Source: Gemmatimonadota bacterium
GTDB taxonomy: Bacteria; Gemmatimonadota; Gemmatimonadetes; Gemmatimonadales; GWC2-71-9
Direction of reading: 5' to 3'
NCBI GenBank assembly: GCA_029262195.1
Contig: JAJCZX010000021.1
Location: forward strand, 186,001 to 250,000
DNA length: 64,000 nt
Part shown: one piece after another, positions 7,978 through 17,010 of the stretch
How positions within the stretch are numbered: the stretch's first letter is position 1
Layout of the letters: each line of letters starts with the position of its first letter
Made by a program: the position numbers and the translations under genes
Notes under the pieces: generated by a model
What the model was told of the DNA's origin: nothing
Database searches by the model: none
The model's input: the letters and a program-made list of their open reading frames with translations, nothing else

Positions 7978-9907
7978 ACTCCCTGGTCAACTCTCCCTGT
8001 CGAAGTTTTTCGCTTAGCAGATCACCTGCAACTGCCATGAAATCTCGTTCGCTTACAATGCCGACGAGTTTTCCGTCTTTGCAAACCGGCAACGCCGAAA
8101 CCTTTTTTGCGCGCATCAGCAGGATGGCGTCAATGGTTTTCGTTGACGGAGTGATTGTGACCGGGTTCGTCTCCATGATGTCTTTGGCGGACAGTGTTTC
8201 ATCTAATTCTGAGACGCCCCGATGGGCGATCAGACGGAGCAGCGTGCGATAGGAAATCAAACCGACCAGATTGTGATCGAGGTCCTCCACAAGAACGTGT
8301 CGAATCTGTTTCCGGTCCATAAGGAACGCTGCCAGATCTACCAGCTCATCCTCGCGCACGGTAAAAAGATCTGTGGTCATGAATTGGTCAACAAACATGT
8401 AGTTGTGAGTTACACCAGCCGACTCTTCGATCTCGGCTAATTCCCATTCGTGAACTGGCACGTCTTCCAGCTGCCTTCTGACTGTACCGGCAGTGAGGGC
8501 TGCCAACCTTTCCCCCCTGCTGCCCCTGCTCCCCATGTTTGCCGCTGAATCCAACATCCAACGGGACCCGGTGCGGCACGTATGAACTCTCTTCTGGACA
8601 ATCCCCAGGTAGTGCTCAATGTCGCCCTCGTCAACGCCAACCGAACGCAGCCCCTCTCGTGCCATAGGAATGAGTTGTTTCTTAAGAAGTTTTTCCGTCG
8701 AAACCGATTGCCCGTCCAACCATGTGATACCGGTGTTCAGCCCCCTGCGGGCCGCCGAGATAAAATTCGTACGTGCAGTATCGAAGTCCAATCGGTTTCT
8801 GATATCTCCATATTCCTCCGCTGCGCCCACCATTAGTCCCGTCCAAAGTGCTGCGTTGGCGACTTCGTCAATCAGTGAGGGGCCAGCGGGGATGGCCCGA
8901 CATTCGATTCTCAGGTGCGGCTTGCCGTTAGTAATACCATAACAGGGCCGGTTCCAACGATAGACTGTGCTATTGTGCATTTGAAGGGCTCCCAATCGAG
9001 GAATCCCTCCTTTGTTGAGAACTTCGATCGGGTCTTCGTACGAGCCGCCAGCAAGAATTACTCTGAAACGAGCGATGTCTTCCTGAAAAGCTTCAATCAC
9101 TGATTCATTTAACCACTCTTCACCGAAACGCACGCGAGCGCTGGATTCTCTTAGATGGGGAGAACTTTTTCGGGTGTCGATTGACTGCTGAAATAGCGCG
9201 ATTCGCGTTTCTTTCCAGAGCCGTTTACCAAAAAGAATTGGAGAATTCGTGCACGCCGCCAGAACAGGTGCCGCGATAGCCTGAGAAATGTTGTAGTACT
9301 TCACGAATTCTTGGGCACTGACCTGAAAGTGCACCTGGAAACTGGTGTTGCACGATTCGAGCATCACCGAATCATGCTCAATGTTTAGTTCGTCGGTGCC
9401 CTGGATGTGAAGCCGCAACGGACCGCCTCTCATCCGGGAGATTGCTTCGTTGAGAGCGTAGTACCGGGGATCGGGAGTGATGTTGTCCATAGAGAGGTCG
9501 TTCTTGCCCAGGCTGGGAAGGATGCCGGTAATGACAATCTCAGCGCCCACTTCTCGGGCTGCTACGCGGGCTTTGCCGACGAGTTCTGTAAGTTCGTTAT
9601 GAAGATCTTTGAAGCAAAAACCTGTCAGTTCCCGAGGGCTCAGATTCACCTCTGCATTGAACCGTGCCAGTTCTGGTGTGAATTGCGGGTGGTCGAGAGC
9701 CTTTAGAAACTCGACGCTGACCGGAGCCGGTCGCCATCCGGCATCGACCAAGAACATTTCCTGCTCTGCCCCAATGCGCCGAATTCCCGACTCGATCATG
9801 TCCTCGGACAGGATCCTCTCCAGTGCGCGGACATCTCTCAGCAGGTGCTTGGTAAATTTTCTGATGGCTTCTGGTTGAAGCTCAGGTGCTACGTCGTGGC
9901 TTCCCAT
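7964..9907 (-). CDS. Glutamate-cysteine-ligase-type (GCS2) enzyme fused to a CBS pair
   Basis: A 647-residue protein. Residues about 25-480 have GCS2/carboxylate-amine ligase features: IGAEQEMFLVD (metal-binding Glu residues of the ATP site), FNAEVNLSPRE, a DPRYYALNEAI region and the substrate-side ESCNTSFQVHFQV. The C-terminal 130 residues hold two CBS motifs (TTDLFTVREDELVDLAAFLM and AKDIMETNPVTITPSTKTID, each ending in an LVGLIS/LVGIVS strand). CBS pairs bind adenosyl nucleotides, so ligase activity may respond to cellular energy state. It is transcribed first, then the aspartoacylase-like gene with a 14-base overlap. Whether it makes gamma-glutamylcysteine or another gamma-glutamyl amide cannot be told from sequence. 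Confidence 0.85.
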   Translation of the reverse strand: MGSHDVAPELQPEAIRKFTKHLLRDVRALERILSEDMIESGIRRIGAEQEMFLVDAGWRPAPVSVEFLKALDHPQFTPELARFNAEVNLSPRELTGFCFKDLHNELTELVGKARVAAREVGAEIVITGILPSLGKNDLSMDNITPDPRYYALNEAISRMRGGPLRLHIQGTDELNIEHDSVMLESCNTSFQVHFQVSAQEFVKYYNISQAIAAPVLAACTNSPILFGKRLWKETRIALFQQSIDTRKSSPHLRESSARVRFGEEWLNESVIEAFQEDIARFRVILAGGSYEDPIEVLNKGGIPRLGALQMHNSTVYRWNRPCYGITNGKPHLRIECRAIPAGPSLIDEVANAALWTGLMVGAAEEYGDIRNRLDFDTARTNFISAARRGLNTGITWLDGQSVSTEKLLKKQLIPMAREGLRSVGVDEGDIEHYLGIVQKRVHTCRTGSRWMLDSAANMGSRGSRGERLAALTAGTVRRQLEDVPVHEWELAEIEESAGVTHNYMFVDQFMTTDLFTVREDELVDLAAFLMDRKQIRHVLVEDLDHNLVGLISYRTLLRLIAHRGVSELDETLSAKDIMETNPVTITPSTKTIDAILLMRAKKVSALPVCKDGKLVGIVSERDFMAVAGDLLSEKLRQGELTREYGED

Positions 9908-10017
9908 TCACACCCTCTTGATTGACCTTGGTCTAAGAAATAATAACCCGCGAATGTACAAAAGATTAGACACGTAAAAGCTCAGGGTGTGGTGGCGCGA
10001 GACCGACGGGGGCGAGA

Positions 10018-10392
10018 CTACGCGCAGACTTGGACGGCTTTTTGAAGACGAGCCATGTCTACAGGCTTCACCAGGAATTCACGCGCGTTCCTGTTCATCG
10101 CTGTGATAATGTTTTCGGCAGAATCGTCTTCGGTTAGAACTATGACCTTGGCGCCGATTCTACTCAACCTTCCCAGAAGGGCGAGGCCAGAACTTTCCGC
10201 CAGGTGCACATCTACCACGACAACGTCGGGCAGCCAATCCGAGTAGATTTCCAGGGCATCTTTGGCCGTTTCGATACCGCGCACATTAAATCCCTGGCGT
10301 TTGAAGTACTTCGTATACGACTCAAGTATCGGTACCTCGTCGTCCACGAATAGGACCTTGATTTGTCCTTTCTTTTCTTCAGATCCTAGCAT
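10018..10392 (-). CDS. Stand-alone response-regulator receiver protein
   Basis: A 124-residue single REC domain: acidic pair Asp17-Asp18 (VDDEV), phosphoacceptor Asp61 (VVVDVH), Thr87 (VLTEDD) and Lys109 (FLVKPVD). There is no output domain, so it acts by protein-protein contact, as in CheY or phosphorelay receivers. No histidine kinase is encoded in the window, so the partner is elsewhere. It lies upstream of the GCS/CBS gene on the same strand with a 110-base gap, so cotranscription is possible but not shown. Confidence 0.88.
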   Translation of the reverse strand: MLGSEEKKGQIKVLFVDDEVPILESYTKYFKRQGFNVRGIETAKDALEIYSDWLPDVVVVDVHLAESSGLALLGRLSRIGAKVIVLTEDDSAENIITAMNRNAREFLVKPVDMARLQKAVQVCA

Positions 10393-10611
10393 TTAGCGCC
10401 CGGCAATCCTGTCCAAAGTCGTACTAAGGTAGGAAAGAACTGGTGTTTGCGCACCCCCGGGGTCGTTGGCAACGGGGTTCGGTGACCTTCCTCCCTGGAT
10501 TTGGGGGCAGGCAACAGAGGGTTCGGTTTTGGGATGGATATTTCGTTTTTGGTCGTGGTTTGCGGTGTTGTGGTTTTGTAATCTGTTGCAAGGTAACACT
10601 TTACGGACTGG

Positions 10612-10640
10612 TTAAGATGGCACGCGGATTGCTGTATAAT
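10612..10640 (+). promoter_or_regulatory. Sigma-70-like promoter ahead of ADOP permease
   Basis: TTAAGA at 10612-10617 (4 of 6 to the -35 consensus), a 17-base spacer and a perfect TATAAT at 10635-10640. The predicted start of transcription lies about 35 bases before the ATG at 10680, leaving room for the AGAGAG Shine-Dalgarno. The rest of the interval 10393-10611 shows no gene that I can support. Confidence 0.6.
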
Positions 10641-10679
10641 ATTTTTCAAGCAACTGCCGTCAATTAAGAGAGAGTTGGG

Positions 10680-13154
10680 ATGGGCACTTTTTTCCAGGAC
10701 TTGAAGTACGGGGCGAGAGGTCTTCTGAACCGTCCCGGTTTTGCTTTAATCGTCGTGATCACATTGGGCCTGGGTATAGGGGCTAACACGGCTATTTTTT
10801 CCGTTTTGAATGCCGTTTTGTACAATCCGCTCCCCTATGAAAACCCGGATGAATTGGTACTAGTCTGGGACCGGATTGAAGCTACCGGCTTTGTGAAGGC
10901 TTCCGTGCCCGCGCCCGACGTACTCGATTTTCGTGAACGTGTGCCTTCGTTAATTGACGTTGCCGCCATGAACAACTCTCCGACTGCCAGCATCACCGGA
11001 GAGGGTGCGCCGGAAGAGATAGTTTTGAGCGGCGTAACCGCCAATTTCTTTGCCCTGCTCGGCGTGGAGGCCCAACTGGGTCGGGGGTTTTTGCCGGAAG
11101 ACGGTATCCCGTTTCCGCCCGAGGCATTCAACGATCCGGTCAACTTCCCCACCAGCTCGATTATTTTGAGCCACGGTCTCTGGAAACGGCGTTACGCGTC
11201 TGACCCTGATGTGATAGGGAAAGCGATCAGAGTGGACGGTCGTCCATTCGAGATCGTCGGGGTTATGCCTGAGGATTTCAGGCTACATATGCCGGTCGAT
11301 GCGGGAATGAGCACCGATATCGATGCCTGGAACACACTGCAGTTCGACTTCTCCTTGTCCCCGCGCGACAATGCCTTTTTGAGGGTTGTGGCGCGTAAGG
11401 CACCTGATGCTTCGTTGCGGCAGGTTCGCTCTGAGTTGAGCGGCGTTGCAAAGTGGCAAAGGAGTCAATTCGACTACCACAGAGACGGCAACATTTTTGT
11501 CGATGCTTACCCCATGCACTCGGACGTGGTCGGTCATGTAAGACCGGTGTTGTTAACGTTGCTCGGAGCGGTTGGTTTTGTGCTCTTGATAGCCTGCGGC
11601 AACGTGGCAAACCTGCTGTTAGTTAGAGCGAGTTCCCGCGAGCGCGAAATAGGTGTTCGGGTTGCTCTGGGTGGCGGCAGGGTCAGAATCGTTCGCCAGA
11701 TGTTGACGGAAAGTTTGTTAATCGCGGCGGCTGGTGGACTGGTGGGACTTTTGCTGGCGGGATGGGGGATAGACCTGCTTACGGCTTTGAAGCCGGACAA
11801 CCTCCCCCGGTTGGCAGAGATTGGCATCAACCGTAACGCCCTCATCTTCACCGCGTTCGCCAGTGTACTGGCCGCCTTGCTGTTTGGTCTGGTGCCGGCC
11901 CTGCAAGCTTCCAGCCCCGATCTTACCGGAGCTTTGAAAGAGCGCACCGTTTCTTCGGCTAGCGTAGCCCGTCGGAGGGTCAGAGACGTTTTGGTGGTTA
12001 CTGAAGTCGGGCTGTCCATGGTCCTGTTATTTGGAGCCGGCCTGTTGCTGAAAAGTTTCGCCACGCTCCAGGAGACCGAACTCGGTTTCAATCCGAAAAA
12101 CGTGCAGACGTTCACCCTTTCTCTTCCGTTTGTTCAATACCCCCAGCCGGACCAGCGCTCAGACTTTTTCAGCACCCTTGAAGGACGGATTGAAGAGATA
12201 CCCGGAGTTGAGGCGGTTGCGTCAGTCTTCCCACTTCCACTGGGTGGCCGCTTCTGGACGGGTCCCTACAAGACCATCGAGTCAACCGTAGATGCCGGGA
12301 CAACAGAAGCCGACTATCGCGCCATCACTCCCGACTATTTCTCCGTTATGGGAACTCGCTTGATTGCGGGGCGGGTTTTTGATGATGCTGACAATGCTAA
12401 CAACCTTCCGGTAGTTGTTGTCGACCAATTCTTCGCCGACCGGGTGTTTGGTGGCGAAGAAGTTGTAGGTAAGTCGATCGAGGTAAACCACCTGTTCAGT
12501 GGTGTGGACTTCTGGGTTGAAATAATCGGGGTGGTTGAAAACGTCAGGCATGAAGATGTCATAGGGAGCCGACGCGAGACTATTTACTTCTCTCACCGGT
12601 TTCAAGAGGGTTTTCCGGGGATGACAGTTGCCGTGCGCACAGCAGGGCTTCAGCCAGGCCTGTTAGAGTCGATTCGTCAGGAAGTTGCAGGCCTTAACAC
12701 GGATGTTCCGGTCTCCTCGGTGCGCACGATGGACGATTACGTGGAACAGGCTCTCGCGCCGACAAAGTTCAGTCTGATCCTGGTTATGGTTTTTGCTGCG
12801 GTGGCGTTGGCCATGGCGTCGATAGGGCTTTATGGCGTGATCTCGTCGTCGGTAAAACAACGCACAGGTGAGCTGGGTATCCGATTGGCGTTCGGCGCTC
12901 CACGTAGTACCATAATCCGTTCGGTGGTAGGCAACGGATTAGCCCTTAGCGTTGTCGGTGTGGTGTTAGGGGTAGTTGCGTCTCTGGCGTTGGGAAGCGT
13001 CTTCGCCACGCTTGTGGTGGGGGTGGCACCTTTTGATTTGGCCACACTGGCAGCGGTTGGCCTGCTGTTGATTGTTGTTTCTGTTGTTGCCTCGTATGTG
13101 CCGGCCCGGCGAGCTGTAAAGGTGGATCCGGTGGACGCGCTTAGAAACGACTAA
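10680..13154 (+). CDS. FtsX/MacB-type orphan ABC permease (ADOP family)
   Basis: An 824-residue protein with two tandem MacB-periplasmic-core/FtsX permease units. The N-terminal cytoplasmic helix is followed by the first TM (GFALIVVITLGLGIGANTAI), a large extracytoplasmic domain, then FtsX TMs near residues 285-425. A second periplasmic domain (GVEAVASVFPLP) and a final FtsX triplet end in PARRAVKVDPVDALRND. This matches duplicated orphan permeases common in Acidobacteriota and Gemmatimonadota, which are encoded without an adjacent ATPase. Substrate unknown. Unlike the second copy at 57678, it lacks the extra N-terminal extension and no padR adjoins it. The stop overlaps the stop of the convergent gene by a few bases, so no separate terminator exists. 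Confidence 0.88.
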   Translation: MGTFFQDLKYGARGLLNRPGFALIVVITLGLGIGANTAIFSVLNAVLYNPLPYENPDELVLVWDRIEATGFVKASVPAPDVLDFRERVPSLIDVAAMNNSPTASITGEGAPEEIVLSGVTANFFALLGVEAQLGRGFLPEDGIPFPPEAFNDPVNFPTSSIILSHGLWKRRYASDPDVIGKAIRVDGRPFEIVGVMPEDFRLHMPVDAGMSTDIDAWNTLQFDFSLSPRDNAFLRVVARKAPDASLRQVRSELSGVAKWQRSQFDYHRDGNIFVDAYPMHSDVVGHVRPVLLTLLGAVGFVLLIACGNVANLLLVRASSREREIGVRVALGGGRVRIVRQMLTESLLIAAAGGLVGLLLAGWGIDLLTALKPDNLPRLAEIGINRNALIFTAFASVLAALLFGLVPALQASSPDLTGALKERTVSSASVARRRVRDVLVVTEVGLSMVLLFGAGLLLKSFATLQETELGFNPKNVQTFTLSLPFVQYPQPDQRSDFFSTLEGRIEEIPGVEAVASVFPLPLGGRFWTGPYKTIESTVDAGTTEADYRAITPDYFSVMGTRLIAGRVFDDADNANNLPVVVVDQFFADRVFGGEEVVGKSIEVNHLFSGVDFWVEIIGVVENVRHEDVIGSRRETIYFSHRFQEGFPGMTVAVRTAGLQPGLLESIRQEVAGLNTDVPVSSVRTMDDYVEQALAPTKFSLILVMVFAAVALAMASIGLYGVISSSVKQRTGELGIRLAFGAPRSTIIRSVVGNGLALSVVGVVLGVVASLALGSVFATLVVGVAPFDLATLAAVGLLLIVVSVVASYVPARRAVKVDPVDALRND

Positions 13155-14950
13155 CCGAGCCTCGGTTCAAGCCAGAGGTACCCGGCGGCCGTGCAAAACA
13201 ACAAAAAGAACCAGAACGTCGGTATCGGCTCTCTGGTTTTTTTTTCTTCGCCCTGGAAATCCGCGCCACGGGAGTATGAACGCAGCTGTGTGGCTGCAAC
13301 TGAAGCTGCGGCCCGATAAGCCTCGAATTCGGATTCGTGGTTTACGCGAAACCAAAATTCATCATCTCGACCCGGGTTTATTCGGTGCCAGCCTTCCTCG
13401 CGGGGCCAGAACACACCGCTCCATCTCGTCGGATCGAGTGGGTCTTGAGTAACCGGCAGGTGCGTCGGAATCCCTGCAGGAGAGATCACTTCAGGATCTG
13501 GCACACCAGCGGCGTTGCTGAGCCTCAGAGGCGTGGGTTCGCCGACGAGCACCGGTCCGCTCGTTCCGACGTCCCAACGGGGGTTGCCACTGGCAGGGGC
13601 AACCCCCGTTAAGATCTGTGACCAGAGCGATGCGTATTCAGACCATCTGCCATCAAGTATCCATTGATAGGTAGAGCCAGACAGGTTGATGGCTATGTCT
13701 TTATTTATGCCCACGACGATTGCACCAAATTCGTCCCAAACAATAGAACGAACGTGTGGTTGACGCCTGATTGTGTAGGGCAATGTAAGCAGGGGTTGAT
13801 TGGCGAGCGGAGTCGAATTGGTCCATGTCGCACGAACCGTTCGCTCGTTCAATTCTGAAAAACTGTCGAACTCAAACCCTGAAAAGAGGTCAGTCGTGGC
13901 ACGTCCTGCAGCGATGAACTCTTCATCCGGTAGCAGCAGAATCCCCAGGTCGCCAGCTCGGGCCCGCTCCTCAATGGCAACAATATTCTGCCTGGTGAGT
14001 TCACGCCAGGATCGTGCATCAATAATCAGGACATTGAATTGCGAAAGAATTTCCCTCGAAACATCAGTGAGGTTCATTTGGGCTAGGTTCATGAACTCGG
14101 TTCTGAATCGATCTCTGCTCACCGCGCTGCGTACGGCCAGTCGAGCCCCTCTGGTTGCGAGCCAGGTTTTCAAGTGCCGAGTTTCAAATGTCGGGCTTCC
14201 CTCCAGAACCAGCACACTCAGCGGGTTGGGTTCTATCACTGAAATACCGATGGTTTCCAAAATCACCGGAGCGTCGGCTTCGCCGAAACCAATCCCGAGG
14301 TCATTGCGGCCCACCTCCCTCGGCGTATATCGCAACACGAAACTACCGTCGGCCGAATCTAACCGGGTCGAATCGACCAAAGATCCAAACTCAAAGAGTG
14401 CGATCCACTGTTGGTCACGCCGCCACCGAATGGCGCCAATGATCTCTGTGGTCTCCCCCAGTGAGATCTGGCGAGTCCATGAGAGCCGCGTAACTCCTGT
14501 ATCAGGGCCAGGCGCCGAGTGAAACACGACCGGGGCTTCGTACGCCTCCCATTGAAAAGCGCGCAGTCCGTTTCCAACCACGTGTAACGTGTCTCCGATG
14601 CCCCGGTTAGCCAACGACCCGAGGTCTTCGATGCCCGACGCCCTCCCCTCTGACTTCTGAATCATTGAAAACGTCTCACGAAACGGACCATGGCCATCTA
14701 TGACGCGTTGGATATGCTCTTGCTCCGCTCCGGCCGTGATAAGTAGTGCCGAGCCGGGCGAAGGAGACGACGTCCTGGTTGGCTTCGACGCGATACTGGA
14801 TAGCGCAAACAAAGCCACAACACTGGCGAAAAACCTCTGGGGTCTGCGGTCCTGACGTTTCTTCCATCCCAGCATCATCACCACCGCCAGTGCCGCAGTT
14901 AGTAGTACCAGGACTCCGGGTGAAAGAATGGGTCCAAGAGTTTCGCTCAA
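13151..14950 (-). CDS. Membrane protein with glutamine-amidotransferase-like fold (last gene of MoxR operon)
   Basis: A 599-residue protein with N-terminal TM segments (SPGVLVLLTAALAVVMMLGW and FFASVVALFALSSIAS), a beta-rich region, and a C-terminal part with ILSQFNVLIIDARSW and ERARAGDLGILLLPDEEF. The latter resemble the Rossmann-like GATase1 domain that often ends BatA/MoxR operons. A short TM (TFWFFLLFCTAAGYLWLEPRL) closes the protein. No catalytic Cys-His pair is evident. It starts by a 4-base overlap with the preceding DUF4175-like gene. It probably belongs to the membrane complex served by the MoxR ATPase; exact role unknown. Confidence 0.6.
   Translation of the reverse strand: MSETLGPILSPGVLVLLTAALAVVMMLGWKKRQDRRPQRFFASVVALFALSSIASKPTRTSSPSPGSALLITAGAEQEHIQRVIDGHGPFRETFSMIQKSEGRASGIEDLGSLANRGIGDTLHVVGNGLRAFQWEAYEAPVVFHSAPGPDTGVTRLSWTRQISLGETTEIIGAIRWRRDQQWIALFEFGSLVDSTRLDSADGSFVLRYTPREVGRNDLGIGFGEADAPVILETIGISVIEPNPLSVLVLEGSPTFETRHLKTWLATRGARLAVRSAVSRDRFRTEFMNLAQMNLTDVSREILSQFNVLIIDARSWRELTRQNIVAIEERARAGDLGILLLPDEEFIAAGRATTDLFSGFEFDSFSELNERTVRATWTNSTPLANQPLLTLPYTIRRQPHVRSIVWDEFGAIVVGINKDIAINLSGSTYQWILDGRWSEYASLWSQILTGVAPASGNPRWDVGTSGPVLVGEPTPLRLSNAAGVPDPEVISPAGIPTHLPVTQDPLDPTRWSGVFWPREEGWHRINPGRDDEFWFRVNHESEFEAYRAAASVAATQLRSYSRGADFQGEEKKTREPIPTFWFFLLFCTAAGYLWLEPRLG
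13576..13610. repeat. Perfect 13-bp inverted repeat inside a coding region
   Basis: AACGGGGGTTGCC at 13576-13588 and its exact complement GGCAACCCCCGTT at 13598-13610 enclose a 9-base loop. It falls within the minus-strand gene 13151-14950, in the region coding LTGVAPASGNPRW. No U tract follows on either strand. Such a stable intragenic hairpin could modulate mRNA decay or mark a small insertion; see findings. Confidence 0.7.
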
Positions 14951-17010
14951 TTTAGTTGCTCGAGTTTTTCCAGGTAGGCTCTGCCAACCCCGGTGGGGCG
15001 ATCATTGTCTGCCCAGGGCCGGGCTTCCCCGGCCGGAAGGACTGACCACAGCCCTCTCTCAATAGGGGCAATACACGAAACGCAAATAGTGTCGGTTTCG
15101 AGCGCGGCGATTAGTCGACGCATATTCTCGAGCGCCGGTATCAGGTCCCTGTCCGAATCAAATGCCTCACCGGCCAGCACTACATTGCCTCCTCTTAGTG
15201 CGCCAATCGCGTTCGGGGTTATCTCGCCAGCGGAAAGAGAACGCAACGCGCTCAGGGCAGTGACGATCGGGCCACTGCGGATATCCGCGAAGTCTTCCTG
15301 TACGCTAACGTCATTGATTTCATCCAACTCGCCGGTGAGACGCGCATCTTCTCTCAGGGGAGTAGGTTCGAAGCCGACCCGCTTTACATACTCTCTGCGC
15401 CTCAACTCCTGGAGTTCAATCAGCAATTCCAGGGCGCGGTATTCAAACGGTATAGCACTCTCTGGTTTGTTCAGTCGAAGCTGCAACTCTGCTTCCCACA
15501 TTTGCGCAAGCGCTCCCTGCAACCGAATGCGGACGTCCGGCGTGTACGTTGTTGCCCCTACTTCGGTGTCGTGCAGGTGTTCTTCGGTAATGTCACCGCC
15601 CGGTTCATCTTCTTCCCCGAGGAATTGGCCGTAACGCAGGCGCACCGTCTTCTGGTTCATGCCGACCACGTTTGAGTGGTTGTTGAATTCGGTGACGTCG
15701 AGCGACTGCCTGCTCGCTATCAGGCGTTCTGTCTCGATGATGATCTGGCGTTGACTGAGCAACGATTCAGCAAGTGGATTCACCGCGATTCCCATACTCG
15801 ATACTTCGAGTACCTGAGCAGTATCGGGTATCGTGACGAAGTAGGTTTCGGTACGAGTCTTGTTCGACTCGGGCTGCCTGTTATCAACAACTCGCACATA
15901 AAAATAGAGTTCATCTCCCAGCGTCATGCCGAGCTGTTCCAGGTCAAGCCCTGCAGCCATATTAGTGGTAAGGGCGCCGGACGCCGAACCTTCCAGGGGG
16001 ATTACCTCCTCCCGGAACACCACAGCCTCCCCCGATCCGGATGTAACCGTGGCAACGATATCGGCACCTCTAACGCCATAGTCGTCAGATGCTACGGCCT
16101 CGACTGTCAGGTTCCACGGCCCCTCAATTGGCAGGACTGTGCGTGTAGCCAAAGAAGTGATCGAAACGCTCGGGGGCGCGTCAGGCACAACGGTGAGTTT
16201 ATGAAAAGCACTGACCGCTACTTCATCTCCGGTTTGCATTTCGACGTGGTAGAGTACCGAAGACGTGAGTATCACTCGCGCTACCCAGCGATCACCGTTC
16301 CGTGACGCACTCACCACCTCGCCCGATCCGAAGTTGAGTAAAAGAGAATCGACGTGACCTGAAGTAGTTATCTGCCACTGCACCGTAGAGCTTTCGGGAA
16401 CGCGGGTTCCCCATCGTGACTCCTGGACAGTAGGTAAGGAAGTGTACCTCGGTGGCTGTACGGTGAGGGCTACGTCAACAATTGAGGGTTGAACCCCGGT
16501 ACCTGAAACGGCGGGCGTAAGGCTCTCCAACGCCCCCCCAACTTCCGGTCGGAGCGGATTGGCAATCGGCATGAATGTCACGGAGATCAGTATTATCAGT
16601 GATGCACCGGCGAAGAAAGAGGCGCGAGCTATCGGACCGTTAGGGAGGACACCGCCGAAGGGATGGGAAGATAAAACGCGTTCGACGCGGGAGCGTTGGA
16701 TTTTCCTCACGTCAGACATGTCCGAAGAGGGGGTGAGGAGCAGAGATGCACTGTCCTGGGCCTGAGGAATTGCCCTGTCGATGTGACGGGTGATCATAGT
16801 CGCGTCGATGCGCACAACAACCACCGCGATGATGACCAACCCGGCAGCGCACAACGTGATTGTGAAGACGAAAAGGACCTCCGAAGTCAGCACGAATTTT
16901 AGCGACTGAAATAGACCCACGCTGACCAGAAGGAGTGCCGAAACCAACTCCAACGATTTGATGACTCTCCAGCGACGGTGCAGTCGAGTGACGAAATCGC
17001 TGGGGTTCAT
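14947..17010 (-). CDS. DUF4175-like membrane protein with long helical region
   Basis: A 687-residue protein. Two TM segments near the N-terminus (LELVSALLLVSVGLFQSLKF and VLFVFTITLCAAGLVIIAVV) and a third near residue 130 (FFAGASLIILISVTFMPIA) are followed by an extracytoplasmic Ig-like beta region (VDVALTVQPPRYTSLPTVQ, then PPSVSITSL). Helical segments follow, with RLQGALAQMWEAELQLRLNK. This arrangement is that of DUF4175-type proteins in MoxR/BatA operons. It overlaps both neighbours by 4 bases, so it is translated in step with them. Likely a structural or substrate-contact component; no enzymatic motif seen. Confidence 0.6.
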   Translation of the reverse strand: MNPSDFVTRLHRRWRVIKSLELVSALLLVSVGLFQSLKFVLTSEVLFVFTITLCAAGLVIIAVVVVRIDATMITRHIDRAIPQAQDSASLLLTPSSDMSDVRKIQRSRVERVLSSHPFGGVLPNGPIARASFFAGASLIILISVTFMPIANPLRPEVGGALESLTPAVSGTGVQPSIVDVALTVQPPRYTSLPTVQESRWGTRVPESSTVQWQITTSGHVDSLLLNFGSGEVVSASRNGDRWVARVILTSSVLYHVEMQTGDEVAVSAFHKLTVVPDAPPSVSITSLATRTVLPIEGPWNLTVEAVASDDYGVRGADIVATVTSGSGEAVVFREEVIPLEGSASGALTTNMAAGLDLEQLGMTLGDELYFYVRVVDNRQPESNKTRTETYFVTIPDTAQVLEVSSMGIAVNPLAESLLSQRQIIIETERLIASRQSLDVTEFNNHSNVVGMNQKTVRLRYGQFLGEEDEPGGDITEEHLHDTEVGATTYTPDVRIRLQGALAQMWEAELQLRLNKPESAIPFEYRALELLIELQELRRREYVKRVGFEPTPLREDARLTGELDEINDVSVQEDFADIRSGPIVTALSALRSLSAGEITPNAIGALRGGNVVLAGEAFDSDRDLIPALENMRRLIAALETDTICVSCIAPIERGLWSVLPAGEARPWADNDRPTGVGRAYLEKLEQLN

